DNA from: Dipylidium caninum
Lineage: Eukaryota; Platyhelminthes; Cestoda; Cyclophyllidea; Dipylidiidae
Reading direction: 5' to 3'
Assembly: GCA_017562135.1 (NCBI GenBank)
Contig: QEYB01000715.1
Location: 1,199,083-1,263,082 of the forward strand
Length of the DNA: 64,000 bases
Below are positions 24,195 to 35,900 of the stretch, in pieces; within the stretch, counting starts at the first letter, position 1; every line of letters starts with the position of its first letter. The notes beneath the pieces are model-generated. The model did not search any database, had not been told where the DNA came from, and worked only from the letters and a program-made list of their open reading frames with translations. The position numbers and the translations under genes were made by a program.

Positions 24195-26264
24195 ATGTCG
24201 GAGTCAGATTTAGAAGCGAGGATACTCCGACAAGTTGAGGTAATTTTTGTTTGACTTAATGTACCAGTATTACTTCGGCGATATAAATCTCCCTAAAGAC
24301 ACTTTTTTGAAGAAAACCCTGGAACAAAATGATGGCTGTATGGCATTATAAGCTAATTGTTTTTAGGGATGCCTTTTACCACTTTGTTAAAATTCAAAAG
24401 ACTGAAACAATTGTCAACAGATATTGATGTCATAAAAAACGCATTGTCAAAGTCACAGTTGCTTGAAATTGGAAATGTAGGTGTTCGTCGCGTTCCATCA
24501 AATCCTGCACCAAAATCACTTTCTGAGGCCCTCACAATTCACGGCGAGAGAGCTATTTACGCCAAAGGATTTCCAACAGAGTTAACCCTTGATGATATTA
24601 TTTCGTGGCTTGAGAGTGTTGCAGGTGAAACATATGATGTTTTCTGTAAGCGCTTACCGAACAAGTCGTTTAAGGCACGTCAACATGCTCCTATACTTAA
24701 GTTTCTCTAGGGCAGTATTTATGTAACATTTAAAGAAAAGGAGGCTGCTGATAAGTTTATGACGTCCTCAGACTGCGGCAACTTTCGCGGCAGCCCCCTT
24801 CTACGGAAATGGTAGTAAGTAAAAAGACCTTGTCAGCAAGAATTCTCCTCGTAAACACATAATGGATTCCAAACATACATTTGTAGCAAGGATTATTTGG
24901 AAGATAAAATAAAGGCAAAGAAGGCTAGAATCGAAGAAAAGCAGAAAAAACATGATCGTCAAAAGGCTGATATTGTATCGAAGATGACCACCGGTGCATT
25001 GTTGGAGATTTCAGGCCTCCCACCTTTGTGTGAGTCCAGAAAACTTACATTCTTTAATTTAGTATCAGCCTCGCCACTTCTTTTAACATACTTTAGGAAC
25101 GTAGGTTTTCTGCCTGGTTTGTTGCTTTACCTAGGGCCCATTGTGAAATTTTCAATACGGCTTTCGTGTGTCAAGAGTGACATGAATGTATTTTTTTGGC
25201 ACATTTAGCACCTAAAATGGATGAGCATGATGATAAAAAATTGCCGTCCCCTGACGGTTCCCAAGAAGGCGAGGAAGTAACTGAATCTAAGGCGCAGCAA
25301 GACGATCCCGAAAACAAGGGGGAAATTCCTGAGGATATTAAAGCAGGTGAAAGCAGAAGAACAATTTCGAACCTCAAATCATGGATTAATGAGAAGGTAT
25401 TGATACGTTTGTACCTGTTTGATATCTTATTGTCCAAACCCGCCGTTTGATTTCCAGCATTATTAATATATATGTATATTTTAAATAAGTTGAAGTCTAG
25501 TATTCCTGTTGCTTGGATTGACATTGAGCCTTCGGAAAATAAAGCATTGATACGCTTCAAAGAGGCTAATTCAGCCGTACTGGCTCTCGAACAGCTGACC
25601 AAGGCCTTTGATGATGGCAAGATAGTGTATAACGGGTCGAAAATTACTGGTCGCTTGATTGAGGGTAATTACCGCTTTACATAGTCATCCGATTTCTCGT
25701 ATTTGTTCTTTTTATCTGAGGTAAATTTCCCTAATACTTATTTATGTAGGAGATGAAGAATTTGAGCTTTGGAAGAAAATCCTGAACACTCTGTCTTCGA
25801 GGAAACGGAAGGCAAATAAATCAAAGGTAGACCGCATCTTATTTTTGAGATTTTGAGGACTACATAAGATGCCTATATAAATTTTGTAAGATTTAACTTA
25901 TTTCAATGCCATCTATGTTATGTCCTATTCTTGATATCTGCTTTTATTTAGCCTTCGGGACAGTAGAATTAGGGGCTTTTTAATTTGTATTATCACATTA
26001 CTTTTGCGGGCATTCTTAGAGTTGTACCAATGCGTCTTAAAAATGCTTAATCACAGGTACTTTGTGTTCGTAACTGTAATTAGTAAGTAATAAGCTGTGT
26101 AGTTGCCATAGCACTTGCTCTGCTCACGTCTGTGTTGCTTTTTTCAAAGCTCCCCAAGGGTGCATATATTTACGGCCTTTGTGACGTACCACGTATGCTG
26201 TTTAAGGCTTGGCCTTCTTTTTTAGGCTGGAAGATTCGGCAACAAACGTCGTCGTCACAATTAA
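24195..26264 (+). CDS. SSB: La ribonucleoprotein (lupus La / SSB homologue)
   Basis: Nine exons: 24195-24239, 24268-24337, 24367-24674, 24711-24814, 24887-25029, 25209-25396, 25490-25664, 25750-25826, 26226-26264. They join in frame to 382 residues. The N-terminal La motif is clear (YYFGDINLPKDTFLKK, GWMPFTTLLKFKRLKQLS). RRM1 follows (RAIYAKGFPTELTLDDI, GSIYVTFKEKEAADKF), then a charged linker and an RRM2-like domain (LLEISGLPPL, VAWIDIEPSENKALIRF). The basic C-terminus (SRKRKANKSK, NKRRRHN) is a likely nuclear signal. La binds the UUU-OH 3' ends of new RNA polymerase III transcripts such as pre-tRNAs and protects them. Intron 3 is a 36-bp GC-AG intron (24675-24710). The stop codon is 265 bp upstream of the first EZH ATG. 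Confidence 0.93.
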
Positions 26265-26294
26265 ATTTGTACACTGCTATCGTCTTTTATAAAA

Positions 26295-26300
26295 AATAAA
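26295..26300 (+). terminator. Poly(A) signal AATAAA of the La gene
   Basis: A canonical AATAAA lies 30 bp after the La stop codon, well before the EZH start. It fits 3' end formation for La between two close same-strand genes. Confidence 0.6.
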
Positions 26301-26528
26301 GTATTTGAAGTTTCTTTGGTTTAGTTTTTTCGTCCGTAATATCTGTAAATCGAAATTTCCACGATACGATTGTCCGATTGCCTTTCAATCAGACAAGGAT
26401 TTGATGCGGGTTGTGTGTTATCTATTTTTTCTCATTTACTTAGGCGTCGAGGAATTCGGGTCGAAAGGCCCCACGAACCGCCGATTTTGCGAAAAACCGA
26501 CCGTCTCTTGTAATTTCCCTCGATTCCA

Positions 26529-29500
26529 ATGCTAGAAAACGCCGCCCAAATCGGCGTCATCCGATTAGCTCTTCCAGACATTATAGTGATAGCCGGAAGC
26601 GCAACTTACAGAATGCTATTCGAGACCATATATCAACTTATTCGAAAGCGTCGTTTGTTAGCTAAGTGGCATCGTATAGGACTTTTGTATCTCAAGAATG
26701 ATGCTCTTATTAACAAACAAATCAGGGAGGCAGCTAATCGTAACTGGAAGAACTTGAGTGTTAATTCCGATGGAGTTTCCTCAAATTCACAGTCGATGCT
26801 GGCGGCGCCGGTCGAAATACCTCAATTGTACAGTCAGCTGGGTCGATTCGAAGCTAAAATAAACGGCCACGTGGCACGTGTTGGCGTATCTATAATTCCT
26901 CCAGTGAGTTCTGCCTCCATCTCACTTGTTAATGTCGGAGCCCCTTAAGGTGTGTCTGAATGTTTTCGCTCAATGAATTGTTCCATCGGCATGCATCCGG
27001 TGCATTGATTGTAATAATGAAAATCTTAGGTTATCATTAGCACTCGTCTCTTGTACATTTTATGCTTTAAGCATTTGCGGGCAGTTCTAGCGCCAATTTT
27101 ATTTCACTTCGGTATCGGATTATTCATATATCGGATTATTCATATAATCTGGCTTAGTGCGTATTCTTAATCCACTAAATAACTTCGCATTTGAATGTCA
27201 TAAGTGGAGTCCATCTGGCGTATCAACATTTTTCCTTTTTTGGCCTGAACTGTCCCTAGTTACTGCTCCTTCTTCATAATTGAGGTCGATCCTCTTCCCG
27301 CAATGTCAAGTTGGGCCCCTTTGCAACTGAATTATTCCGTGGAAGACGAACCCGTTCTTAATCATTTACCCTACATGGGAGAAGAACAGGCCCAGGATGA
27401 CGTCTTTTTGGAGGAACTGCTTAACAACTATGACGGTCGCCTACACGGGAATTTCCCCTTTTGACTTTGAATCTTACTTAACTGTGGAGTTAGTCGATAC
27501 GGTACATTTTAAGTGGTCCACTTTGCCCAACACCGAAGTTGTTGAGCTCCAAACTTGCTCTCTCGACTGTGACAGGAGGTCTCCAAAGAAGGAAGAAAAA
27601 TCATTCGATCAAGTTGCTCTAGACGATGAGTGTAATGTAAGTTGGAATCAGTGGTCGTTGCTTCTCCTCCATTTGGTCTTAAGTTAGGACATATTTTTTG
27701 TGAATCCGAGCAGATTGTTTCTGAAAATGGAATTCCCTCCACGTCGAAAACGGTCACCCCTGTGTCCAATTTACCGGGATTTTCGGGGAGTCCCTTAAAA
27801 GATAATTCTCTTGGACCAACAGAGGCCTCTAGTTGTGAGGCGAATATCTCGCGAATTTCAGAATGCGGCATTCCTGATTCAGTTTTTAAGGTGTCATAAG
27901 TTTGTCTAAATTTATCTAAAGTTCTGATTGTTTTTTTTACGGTTTTCCTTTTAGGCAATCGCTTTGACATTTGGATCCATCGAAGACTCAAAAAAACTTC
28001 AAGTTCACTACTCTGAAATAAAGAATACTAGAAATAACTCTGTTGTAAGCAATTCTTGGGCGTTTTTTTGTTTACTGCTTTGCCTTTATATGATTATGAA
28101 CTGTTCACTCTGTATCGTGGATGTTTAACATATTCTTATACCTTGTTTCATATTGGATGTTATGTCATGATTTCCAACTATATCTTAAAGTTTCAGTAGT
28201 AAACAAAATTTCAGTAGTAAACAAAATTTCATAAGAAATTATTACTGCGAATTTAGGCGCCTGAGACCGGTACCCCATCCTGTCCCAATTTGGACGATCC
28301 TTATGAAGTGAAGGCAGTTTGTGAAAGGGATCAGAAGAAGCCTTCTCGTCATGATGCGTTGCACACATTTCGTGCTCTTTTCTGCCGCCGTTGCTTTAAG
28401 TACGACTGTGCCCTTCATCCTTATAAGTCAACACAGACTATGTGGAGTCACAGATGGCCTGTTAAATCTTGGGCATGTTCAAGTAAGAATAATTTACCAA
28501 CACCTGTGTATTCTGAGCTAATTTGTAACGCGCACAGTACCGCCTGCTTTAATTTGTTTGATGTTTAATTATTCCTTAGATCTTTCCTTGTGTGGTCCCG
28601 ATTGCATTCGTGCAGTTCGTAGCGGTGATATGGACAGTGTCGGAAATGAGGGCAAAAACAAGGATAACGAAAAGGATGAAGAATGGGAAATCTCCGAGCA
28701 GACTCTTTTTGAAGTTCTTGCTCCCATATACATCCCTTTTGGTCAACCAAGTCTCCAAAATCATAACTGGTGTTGCGTTCTTGCTGGCTACATTAAAACT
28801 CGAACCTGTAAGGAGGTGGGTTTCTCTGGTCACTTATTTTGTTAAATGTATCATATTTTATATCCTACAACCCAGATTTTATTACAGTGAAGTATCTTTT
28901 GCGCTTCCCACCTCAATTTCTAAATTGTATTGTAAGGTTTCGAACAGCTGCCTATCGCTTTAAGGCATCGATCTCCATTTTCTCAAACTAGGTTTTTCGT
29001 CACTGTGAAAGTCAAATGCTCAAGGACTCATTTATTTTGTTTGGTCACGACATCGGTCAATCACGTCTTGTTAATCAGTACAATGATGAGATATCCATTT
29101 CAAACATTCGCAATGGGAAGCGGCCTATTGGCGATGGCAATTCCGATTTCGAAGAACCGATGTCTGATGATGAGGATGGAACGGGCACGAATGACCTTGT
29201 TGGGTTCCTGATCGGAGGAAAAAAAAAACGAAGAAAATCGAAACGATCGCGTATCTCTCTTGTGAAGCACCCTTTGGTGTCACGTCGACCTGGTAGGAAG
29301 TAAATTTGCAAAGCATGTCTGTCGTGTTTCGGGCCCTTTTTCTCACAGAATTGCTATGACTTTTGTTATCTACCTCAGCTTTTGCCTTTTTACGTTTGTT
29401 AAATGTCGTAATTTCAACCCAATTCGTGATGTGCAACAAATAGGAAACATCAACTTCTCCACTTTGTCGCAGGCCCCTTAAACGACTATGATGACTCGCA

Positions 29501-30896
29501 CCCGGGCCATGTGGGGAAGGTTGAATTGGCCACAGGCTGCCTCTCCAGTTATTTCCAACCTTGTGACCACCCTGGCTCCCGTTGTAATGAATCTTGCAGC
29601 TGTATAAAAGCTGGAAACTTTTGCGAGAAGTTTTGCCAATGTTCGGTCGATTGTTCAAATCGGTTAGTTTGGACACAAAACAAGATCTCCACTTGGGCTT
29701 TTTGATTTTTTAAGAATAAAACGACGTTGATGTGGTTTTCATGCTTACTTTTTACTGATTTCATATTTGCAGGACTGCAGCTTTCCTCACCTAGTACGTC
29801 ACTTGTGTCAGCCTTTCAAAGAATAATTTTTACCACATTTTATTGACACATCTCTTCTTATTGACCATGTTTCTTCGTTGTATTGACCATGTTTCTTCGT
29901 TGTATTGTATCGGATGGGTTTCTTATCCCACCTAGATTCACCGGTTGCCGATGCCGTGGCCAGTGCAACTCACGTGTGTGCCCTTGTGTGTTGGCCATTC
30001 GCGAGTGTGATCCTGACCTCTGTCACTCCTGTGGGGCGGGCACACCTAGATACCCTTTGGTGGTCCAGGAGACTGGCCCAAGCGTTGACGATAATGGAAA
30101 CAGTAATACGAGTCTGACCCATGCATCCACCTGTCGCAATGTTGCCATACAAAGAGGCCTCCGGAAACATCTTCTAATGGCGGGTTCAGATGTTGCCGGG
30201 TATGTTATTTAATTGCGTCTTAGATTCTTCCATTCGCTGTGTTTATGGGTTGTCTATTGGCAATTTTTTCTTTAGCTGGGGCATTTTTATGAAGGATGGG
30301 GCAGAAAAAAATGAGTTTATCTACGAATATTGTGGTGAAATTATCAGCCAAGATGAAGCAGAGCGGCGAGGCAAAATATATGATCGTACAATGTGCAGTT
30401 TCCTGTTTAATCTCAATCGCCAGTTTGCCGTAGATGCTATGCGCAAGGGGAACAAAATTAGATTTGCTAACCATTCTATAAATCCTAATTGTTACGCCAA
30501 GGTTAGTCCACTGTCTGTATGGGATTTTTGAGACTGGAGCACAATTTCTTACGGTGCTTCGGACTTTCGTTCAGTCGTAACGTAACTGTAATTTTCAATA
30601 TTTGCTTCATCTACGATTGTATCCGTCGACCTGATTTCACACGCGTATTCTTACCTCTACACACACATTAGGTATTGATGGTGAATGGAGACCATCGCAT
30701 TGGTATCTTCGCGAAAAGGGCTGTTCAACCGGGTGAAGAGCTCTTCTTCGATTACCGCTATGGCCCCACGCACCAACTCAAATATGTCGGTATAGAGCGA
30801 GACGACGAGCTATCAGTGGCCACACAGGCTGCGGCAGTCGCTCTGATAGATGGCGGCATTGGCTCGGGCTTGGTGCCCTATGTCTCAAACAGCTAG
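26529..30896 (+). CDS. EZH: EZH / Enhancer of zeste, H3K27 methyltransferase of PRC2, with a one-base frameshift
   Basis: Exons: 26529-26903, 27285-27636, 27684-27890, 27955-28044, 28257-28482, 28580-28815, 28992-29292, 29473-29662, 29936-30199, 30276-30501, 30672-30896. The product is about 896 residues. An N-terminal segment carries [20 protein letters not shown]. It is followed by an MCSS-type region ([15 protein letters not shown]), a SANT-like segment, and a CXC domain ([29 protein letters not shown]). The C-terminal SET domain is intact ([56 protein letters not shown]). It trimethylates H3K27 in the Polycomb complex with EED and SUZ12. At 27451-27465 the frame shifts by one base inside CCCCTTTT: the upstream frame reaches TGA, while the conserved sequence resumes in the next frame. 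The first exon is weakly conserved, and ATG 26529 is only the first ATG after an in-frame stop at 26511. Confidence 0.92.
27113..27144. repeat. Perfect 16-bp tandem duplication in an EZH intron
   Basis: The unit TATCGGATTATTCATA occurs twice back to back, with two further bases matching. It lies in the intron between the first two EZH exons. Confidence 0.85.
28191..28231. repeat. Perfect 18-bp tandem duplication in an EZH intron
   Basis: The unit TTTCAGTAGTAAACAAAA occurs twice, followed by five bases of a third copy. It sits just upstream of the acceptor at 28256. Confidence 0.85.
29859..29907. repeat. 22-bp tandem duplication in an EZH intron
   Basis: A 22-bp unit starting TATTGACCATG is present twice without mismatch (29859-29880 and 29881-29902), plus a five-base partial copy. 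It lies in the intron between the two halves of the CXC domain, 30 bp before the next exon. Confidence 0.85.
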
Positions 30897-31326
30897 GCGC
30901 ATTAAACTTACACGAAGTGATTCCCCATCCCCTTCACTTAAACACTAACTTACTGTATCCTCGGTGCGGTTGTTTTTTGTAACGGTTCCACTGATGAGCG
31001 TTTTGGACACCGAGAAATAGAATTCTCGGAGCTATGCCAAAAGACCTAGATTTAATGTAATCCGAGTATTCCGGAAACCTCAGGAAACGGTATCTGAATA
31101 CTTTTCTGTGTATATTAATAGACGATATCCATGCTTACACTTTTCTATTCTAGATTGGCGGGAATGCAGTGTTGCTAGGACTAGCAGAAAAATCGCGTTA
31201 TTTTTCTGGCAAATTGGCCCTCACGTAGGACTCCGACGTTTTTGAGTTAAGGCGCCACTGAAGTTGCAAGATTAACATAGTCACGGCAGTTTATATTACA
31301 TGGTCACGGTGCAACCGTGAATGCCT

Positions 31327-32223
31327 TCACAACTGTTTGAGAGGGGAGGGATTAGAAGAGCGGGAGTTTGGCTCGGGGTTAGTCGTGCCATTCTTGGCCA
31401 GGATTGCACCAGCATCCATGGGCTCATTGTCGATGTTTTCATCTGCGATCTCATCCATGTCCTCATTCTCTGCGTCATCATCTTCTTCGTCTTCATCCTC
31501 CGTTTCTTCATCGTCTTCACCCATATTTTCTTCAGCGTCCTCAGCATTTACTTCAATTTCCCCCTCGGCCTCTTGTTCATCCTCATTTTTCGAATCTGTC
31601 ACATCCAGCACGTCACCATCGACATCTTCTTCTTTTTGCTCTGGTTCAGGACAGCCATCAAGTAGACCATCACCCCAGTCGATTGGGAATCGAGTAACAC
31701 GGGGATCTGAGGCGATAACAGACCTTTCCAACTAAAAACTATGAAGCTTAACGGAAATTACTGCGGTTAGTAGTGGCTCTGCTGGGGGTTCATTACGCAG
31801 TTCTTCTGACTTATATTCGTTATTTACGTAGTATCCTATGCGTATAAATTCTTGTTCATGATACAAAGCTTGTATTAACACGACTGTAACGCCAACAAGG
31901 TCTTCGGGTAAGATTTTCTTTGGATCAGGAGCGTCAACCTGGATACATTGAAGAAAAAACATTACCTCAAATACGAACTGATGTCGACCAACGGGGATAG
32001 GTCCGGACAAGTATAGAATCCAGAGTCTGGTCGAGAGATGAGTTGTAAGCGCTGCCAACATATACAACTTTCCACTCTAGGTCTATTTGAGGTAAATAGG
32101 GTTCTGTAATTTACCGTCTTCCAATGGCTCATGACACTCAAATGTTATTTTGAACTTGAATTTATCAAAGAATGTGGCAGGATTGTCTAAAACTTCAACA
32201 TCGCAAACGTTCACCTTGGCCAT
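31327..32223 (-). CDS. ASF1: ASF1 histone H3-H4 chaperone, with a one-base frameshift and a long acidic tail
   Basis: Four exons on the minus strand: 32223-32115, 32082-31966, 31938-31762, 31731-31327. With one base removed from exon 2 they close to 268 residues. The ASF1 core is unmistakable: MAKVNVCDVEVLDNPATFFD, DLEWKVVYVGSA, GPIPVGRHQFVFE, GVTVVLIQALYHEQEFIRIGYYVNNEY and DPRVTRFPIDW. A strongly acidic C-terminal tail of about 110 residues follows, as in yeast Asf1 and longer than in vertebrate ASF1. ASF1 binds the H3-H4 dimer and hands it to CAF-1 or HIRA. Near 32003-32006 (GTCCGG) the frame shifts by one base between SILV and GPIPVG. The two downstream introns are only 27 bp (31939-31965) and 30 bp (31732-31761). 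The gene is tail-to-tail with EZH and head-to-head with AGPAT5. Confidence 0.92.
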
Positions 32224-32918
32224 TAAACGTCTACTACAATGCACACGAGATTTGAGTGATGTGAGTTTAAAAGTGCGCGCGACGGTTATTGGTGCGTTTT
32301 TCGCATCAAGGGAATTAAGTTACCGTAGATGCAAAAAGGAAAATCAAATTAACACTTGATTCTGTAAACTATAGGGGACTTTGCTGGACCTTAATACGTG
32401 GCGAACTATGGGAACAACGACCTATTCAAGATCGACAGATGTGAAATCAGACCGTAGATCATGGGGGTGTAAAGGATTTATCCATAGAAAAAAGATATCA
32501 AATGAGCCGGACGCCGAGTCCCATCTGGCAGGCAACTTCGTAACTGATAGTTTCCTTTGCTAATTGCTCTTAAGCAATGTAACCGCCTCAACAAGTTTAC
32601 TTCAAAAAGGAGGTGTCTTGTTTAGATATTTCGCTTTCCCAATTGCTCTATTAAAACCTGTCGCTTCTTAACTTATTCGTCTTTCCTTATATCCACGTAT
32701 ATCACGCCATTTTGTTTGTTAATCACGCCTTGCATTAAATTCTAAATGCGATACTGATTCGGAACTTTGTGCACTCCTATTGGGGAAATTATTTTTGCCA
32801 TCTTTTACCTTGCCTGTTTTGGATTGGCCAGTAGCAACCAATTATCCAGTCTATACCTTGGTCAAGCGCTGATCGATCTTAGCCGACTCGTGCTTTAGAT
32901 TACTTGCCGTTTTCAAAG
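32224..32918. promoter_or_regulatory. Shared upstream region between ASF1 (-) and the AGPAT5-like gene (+)
   Basis: About 695 bp separate the two divergent start codons. No conserved coding sequence was seen. It must contain both promoters unless one gene has an unseen distant 5' exon. No TATA box or known element was identified. Confidence 0.45.
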
Positions 32919-35900
32919 ATGATTCTTTTGCCTTTATTAGCCATTCTAATATTGGTGCCATTGGCTCCAACTGTTATGGTCATGTGGCTATTGTTGCGGT
33001 TGATTGGTTTCTTCCTTCCCTCCGCTGCCTACCATACCTTTGATGACAAACTTTTTTCATGGTACCAACGTTGTGTATTACTTTTCTTTGAACCTTTTGT
33101 TACGAAGAGGGTATTTAAGGGAATTTTCACCTTTTGACGATTTAGATATATTTTTATGGAGATCATGACTTCACTAAGCGCAAAGAAAATGTGCTTCTTA
33201 TGTGCAATCATCAGTCCACCGGTACGTGAATAAGTTTTTTATATTTAACATCTCCAGTTGATTGGATTATATGTAACATGATAATCGCAAGACAAGGCGG
33301 TATTGGTCGACTAAGATACATATTGCTGAATGCACTCAAATACATTCCTCTATTCGGGTATTACTTCTATCAGGTCTGTTCTCCTTCTTCCATTGCTCCT
33401 TTGCGCCACAATTTTATTCACTCTCATGGACCACTTAATCGCGTCTTGCGCATATCGATGGAGCAATAAGATTTGCCCTATTTTGATTCCGACATTACTA
33501 GATGACAATATACAGTCGGTGACTTTCGGTAGTGCATGTGTTCTCAGTCGCACAATACCTTTTTTACACTTCTGAATGTGATTTATATTGCGGCGTTCTT
33601 TTCAGCATTGTTTTATTTTCATGAACCGTGATAATTTTGAGGCTCATAAAGCTGTTGCTACGATGGATTATGTGAAGAAAAAGAATCTTTCAGTAAGTGT
33701 TTTGGCTGTGTAGATTTCTTTGAACTGTCATTGATTTGTAGGATTCTTTTACATTGTTTTCTGTTTCAGTCATTGACATGTGATATTTCCATACTATTTT
33801 TTCGTCGCATACACAATTCATAACATCACAGAATGTTTAAGTAGCTTGATCAAGTTTGCCCATTGTTTTTGAATACAACTCCACAATTTGAAGGACCATT
33901 CATGCTTTAGTTTTTAAAATACCAATCTTAGGAAATGTTGTGCTGTAAGAGCCTAGGTTTTTTGAAATACATAATACCTTGTGTGCAATACTCCATTGTT
34001 ACAAGCATGTAAGTATTCGTTTTTTCCCATCACAGTTTATTACTTAACCGATTTTTATCTTATTCGTAAGACATTCTCGCGGCTGAGTTAACCAGAACTG
34101 TTATTATAGTGTTGGATTGTTGCGTATCCAGAAGTCGACCGTTTCAATCCAGATAAAACGAAAGTTATTGAAGAAAGCCAGGCCTTCGCTAAGTCAAAAA
34201 GTGAGTTTTTATCGACTGTTTAATCCTAGTTTATCCTTTCTATTCCAGTTTCATAAATATTATTTAAATTGGGTATTTCGTCTTAATTTGTTATTATGAA
34301 GACCTGATTATATTACAGTATTTGTCTTTAAAAATTTTTCTCACTGAAATGACATTTGCAGCGAAATTTTAATAGAATATGTTTTCTGATGTGTCGACTT
34401 TGTAGGTTTTAGGCATTCCAGGTTGTGGTAGTTCTCATTTTCCTTCCCATGTCAATTTCCAATTTTCCCTTTTACATCTTTGTTTAGATTTAATTGCATT
34501 CTTGAGTATGTCATTTTTCGGTTCATACTGTTTACCAATTCCCAAATCCTTGTTGCTTTTCTCCTAGCTACATTGAAGGTATGTGTATGATGATGAAGTT
34601 TGCGGTTTCACATTAATTCAATAATTGATAGGCGTTGTCTCTGCCTTAATACTGTTTTTTTATTAATGTAACCACTTTTAATATTAGCCCCTGGCTATCC
34701 TGATTTATTTCCGTGTATTCTTACTGTTTCTCCTCGGGCAAAGATCGTTTGCTGGCGATATTTTGAAGTTGAAAAACATATCTGCTCTCTTGTGTTCCTT
34801 ATTTAATTCAACATGTTTATTTAATTCAACATGTACCACTGAATGACCCAAATTTCTTGGACTTTGTCCGCTTTGAGTTGTGCTAAGAGACTACTCTCCT
34901 TTTTTTTCTTGGGGTCACTATTGTTTTTATTGGTAATCATCGCAAGTTTATAGTTTATGAAAATTTGTCTCGCTCTAATTTTTATTTAAGGGAAAATAAG
35001 ACGTGATTATTAAGCTAGGGCGTTGAAAACTGTTAAATATAGTCGTTGGACCATCGCATTCATAGTTCCAAATCTGCTTAACCCTAATTTGTGATCGTTA
35101 GGAATTGTTGAGGTTTCATTTGCCAATAGTGCATCGTTCCCCCGTTGTTTATCGGTAATTTCATATTGTAAACATGGGACTGCGCACTGCACGTATGTTG
35201 GCTTGGAATTTTAGTCCTCCGATGCTGCTCCAAGTTTTCTTTATGTTTGTCTGGACTGTACTTAGCTATTTGCAAAAAATTAGATTTTCACGCCTATAGT
35301 GGAGCTATTTCTTAGCTTTTGCAAAGGGTCTTAATAGTGCTTTTAATGACGCATTTCAGGTCGCATCGTTCCAATCCATCTCTCCTACAAAATAAATATA
35401 CATGCAAAAACAAGCTTCGCTTGTTGTCAAGTGGTGGTCCCACATTCCTGCGTATTTACTTCAAGGGAAACAAATTAATAGTATAAACATTTGATCATCC
35501 TGCGTGCTAACTGCTCGTCCGTGTAGTTTTATACTTTTCGTTACACTAATGTTAATCTCTTACTCCAATTTGCCAACATGCTTTCTAGTTCTGTAGGTTT
35601 CTGATCATTGCCGTTTTGTTCTTTTAAATTATTCTATATATATATGCATCAGTGTTCCATTTTAACTAAGACAATATTCAAAATGTTCTTCATCCCTCAA
35701 TATTCCTTTTAGTATAAGTTTAGCGCTTCTGCTTCCAAATTTACTCATGTTCTTTAGCTAGGGAAATAGCTTATATCACAGTTAAAGCTTTTCAAATGGT
35801 AATATGAATCAATATTCTTGGCATTAACAGGGCCCTTAGTATTATGATCGACTACCGCTCAGCGTATGAGACTTCCATAGGCCTGTGATTCTTCCCTTTC

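Noticed and set aside
26444..26665. A basic, Arg/Ser-containing open frame after an acceptor-like TTTACTTAG, considered as an EZH or La exon
   Set aside because: It ends in a stop in a different frame from the EZH exon it overlaps and does not join any neighbouring exon in phase.
27509..27991. A 160-codon minus-strand frame across EZH exons 2-4
   Set aside because: It is the antisense shadow of conserved EZH coding sequence and has no family resemblance.
31337..31735. A serine-rich 132-codon plus-strand frame
   Set aside because: It is the reverse complement of the acidic ASF1 tail; Asp/Glu codons read backwards give Ser-rich sequence.
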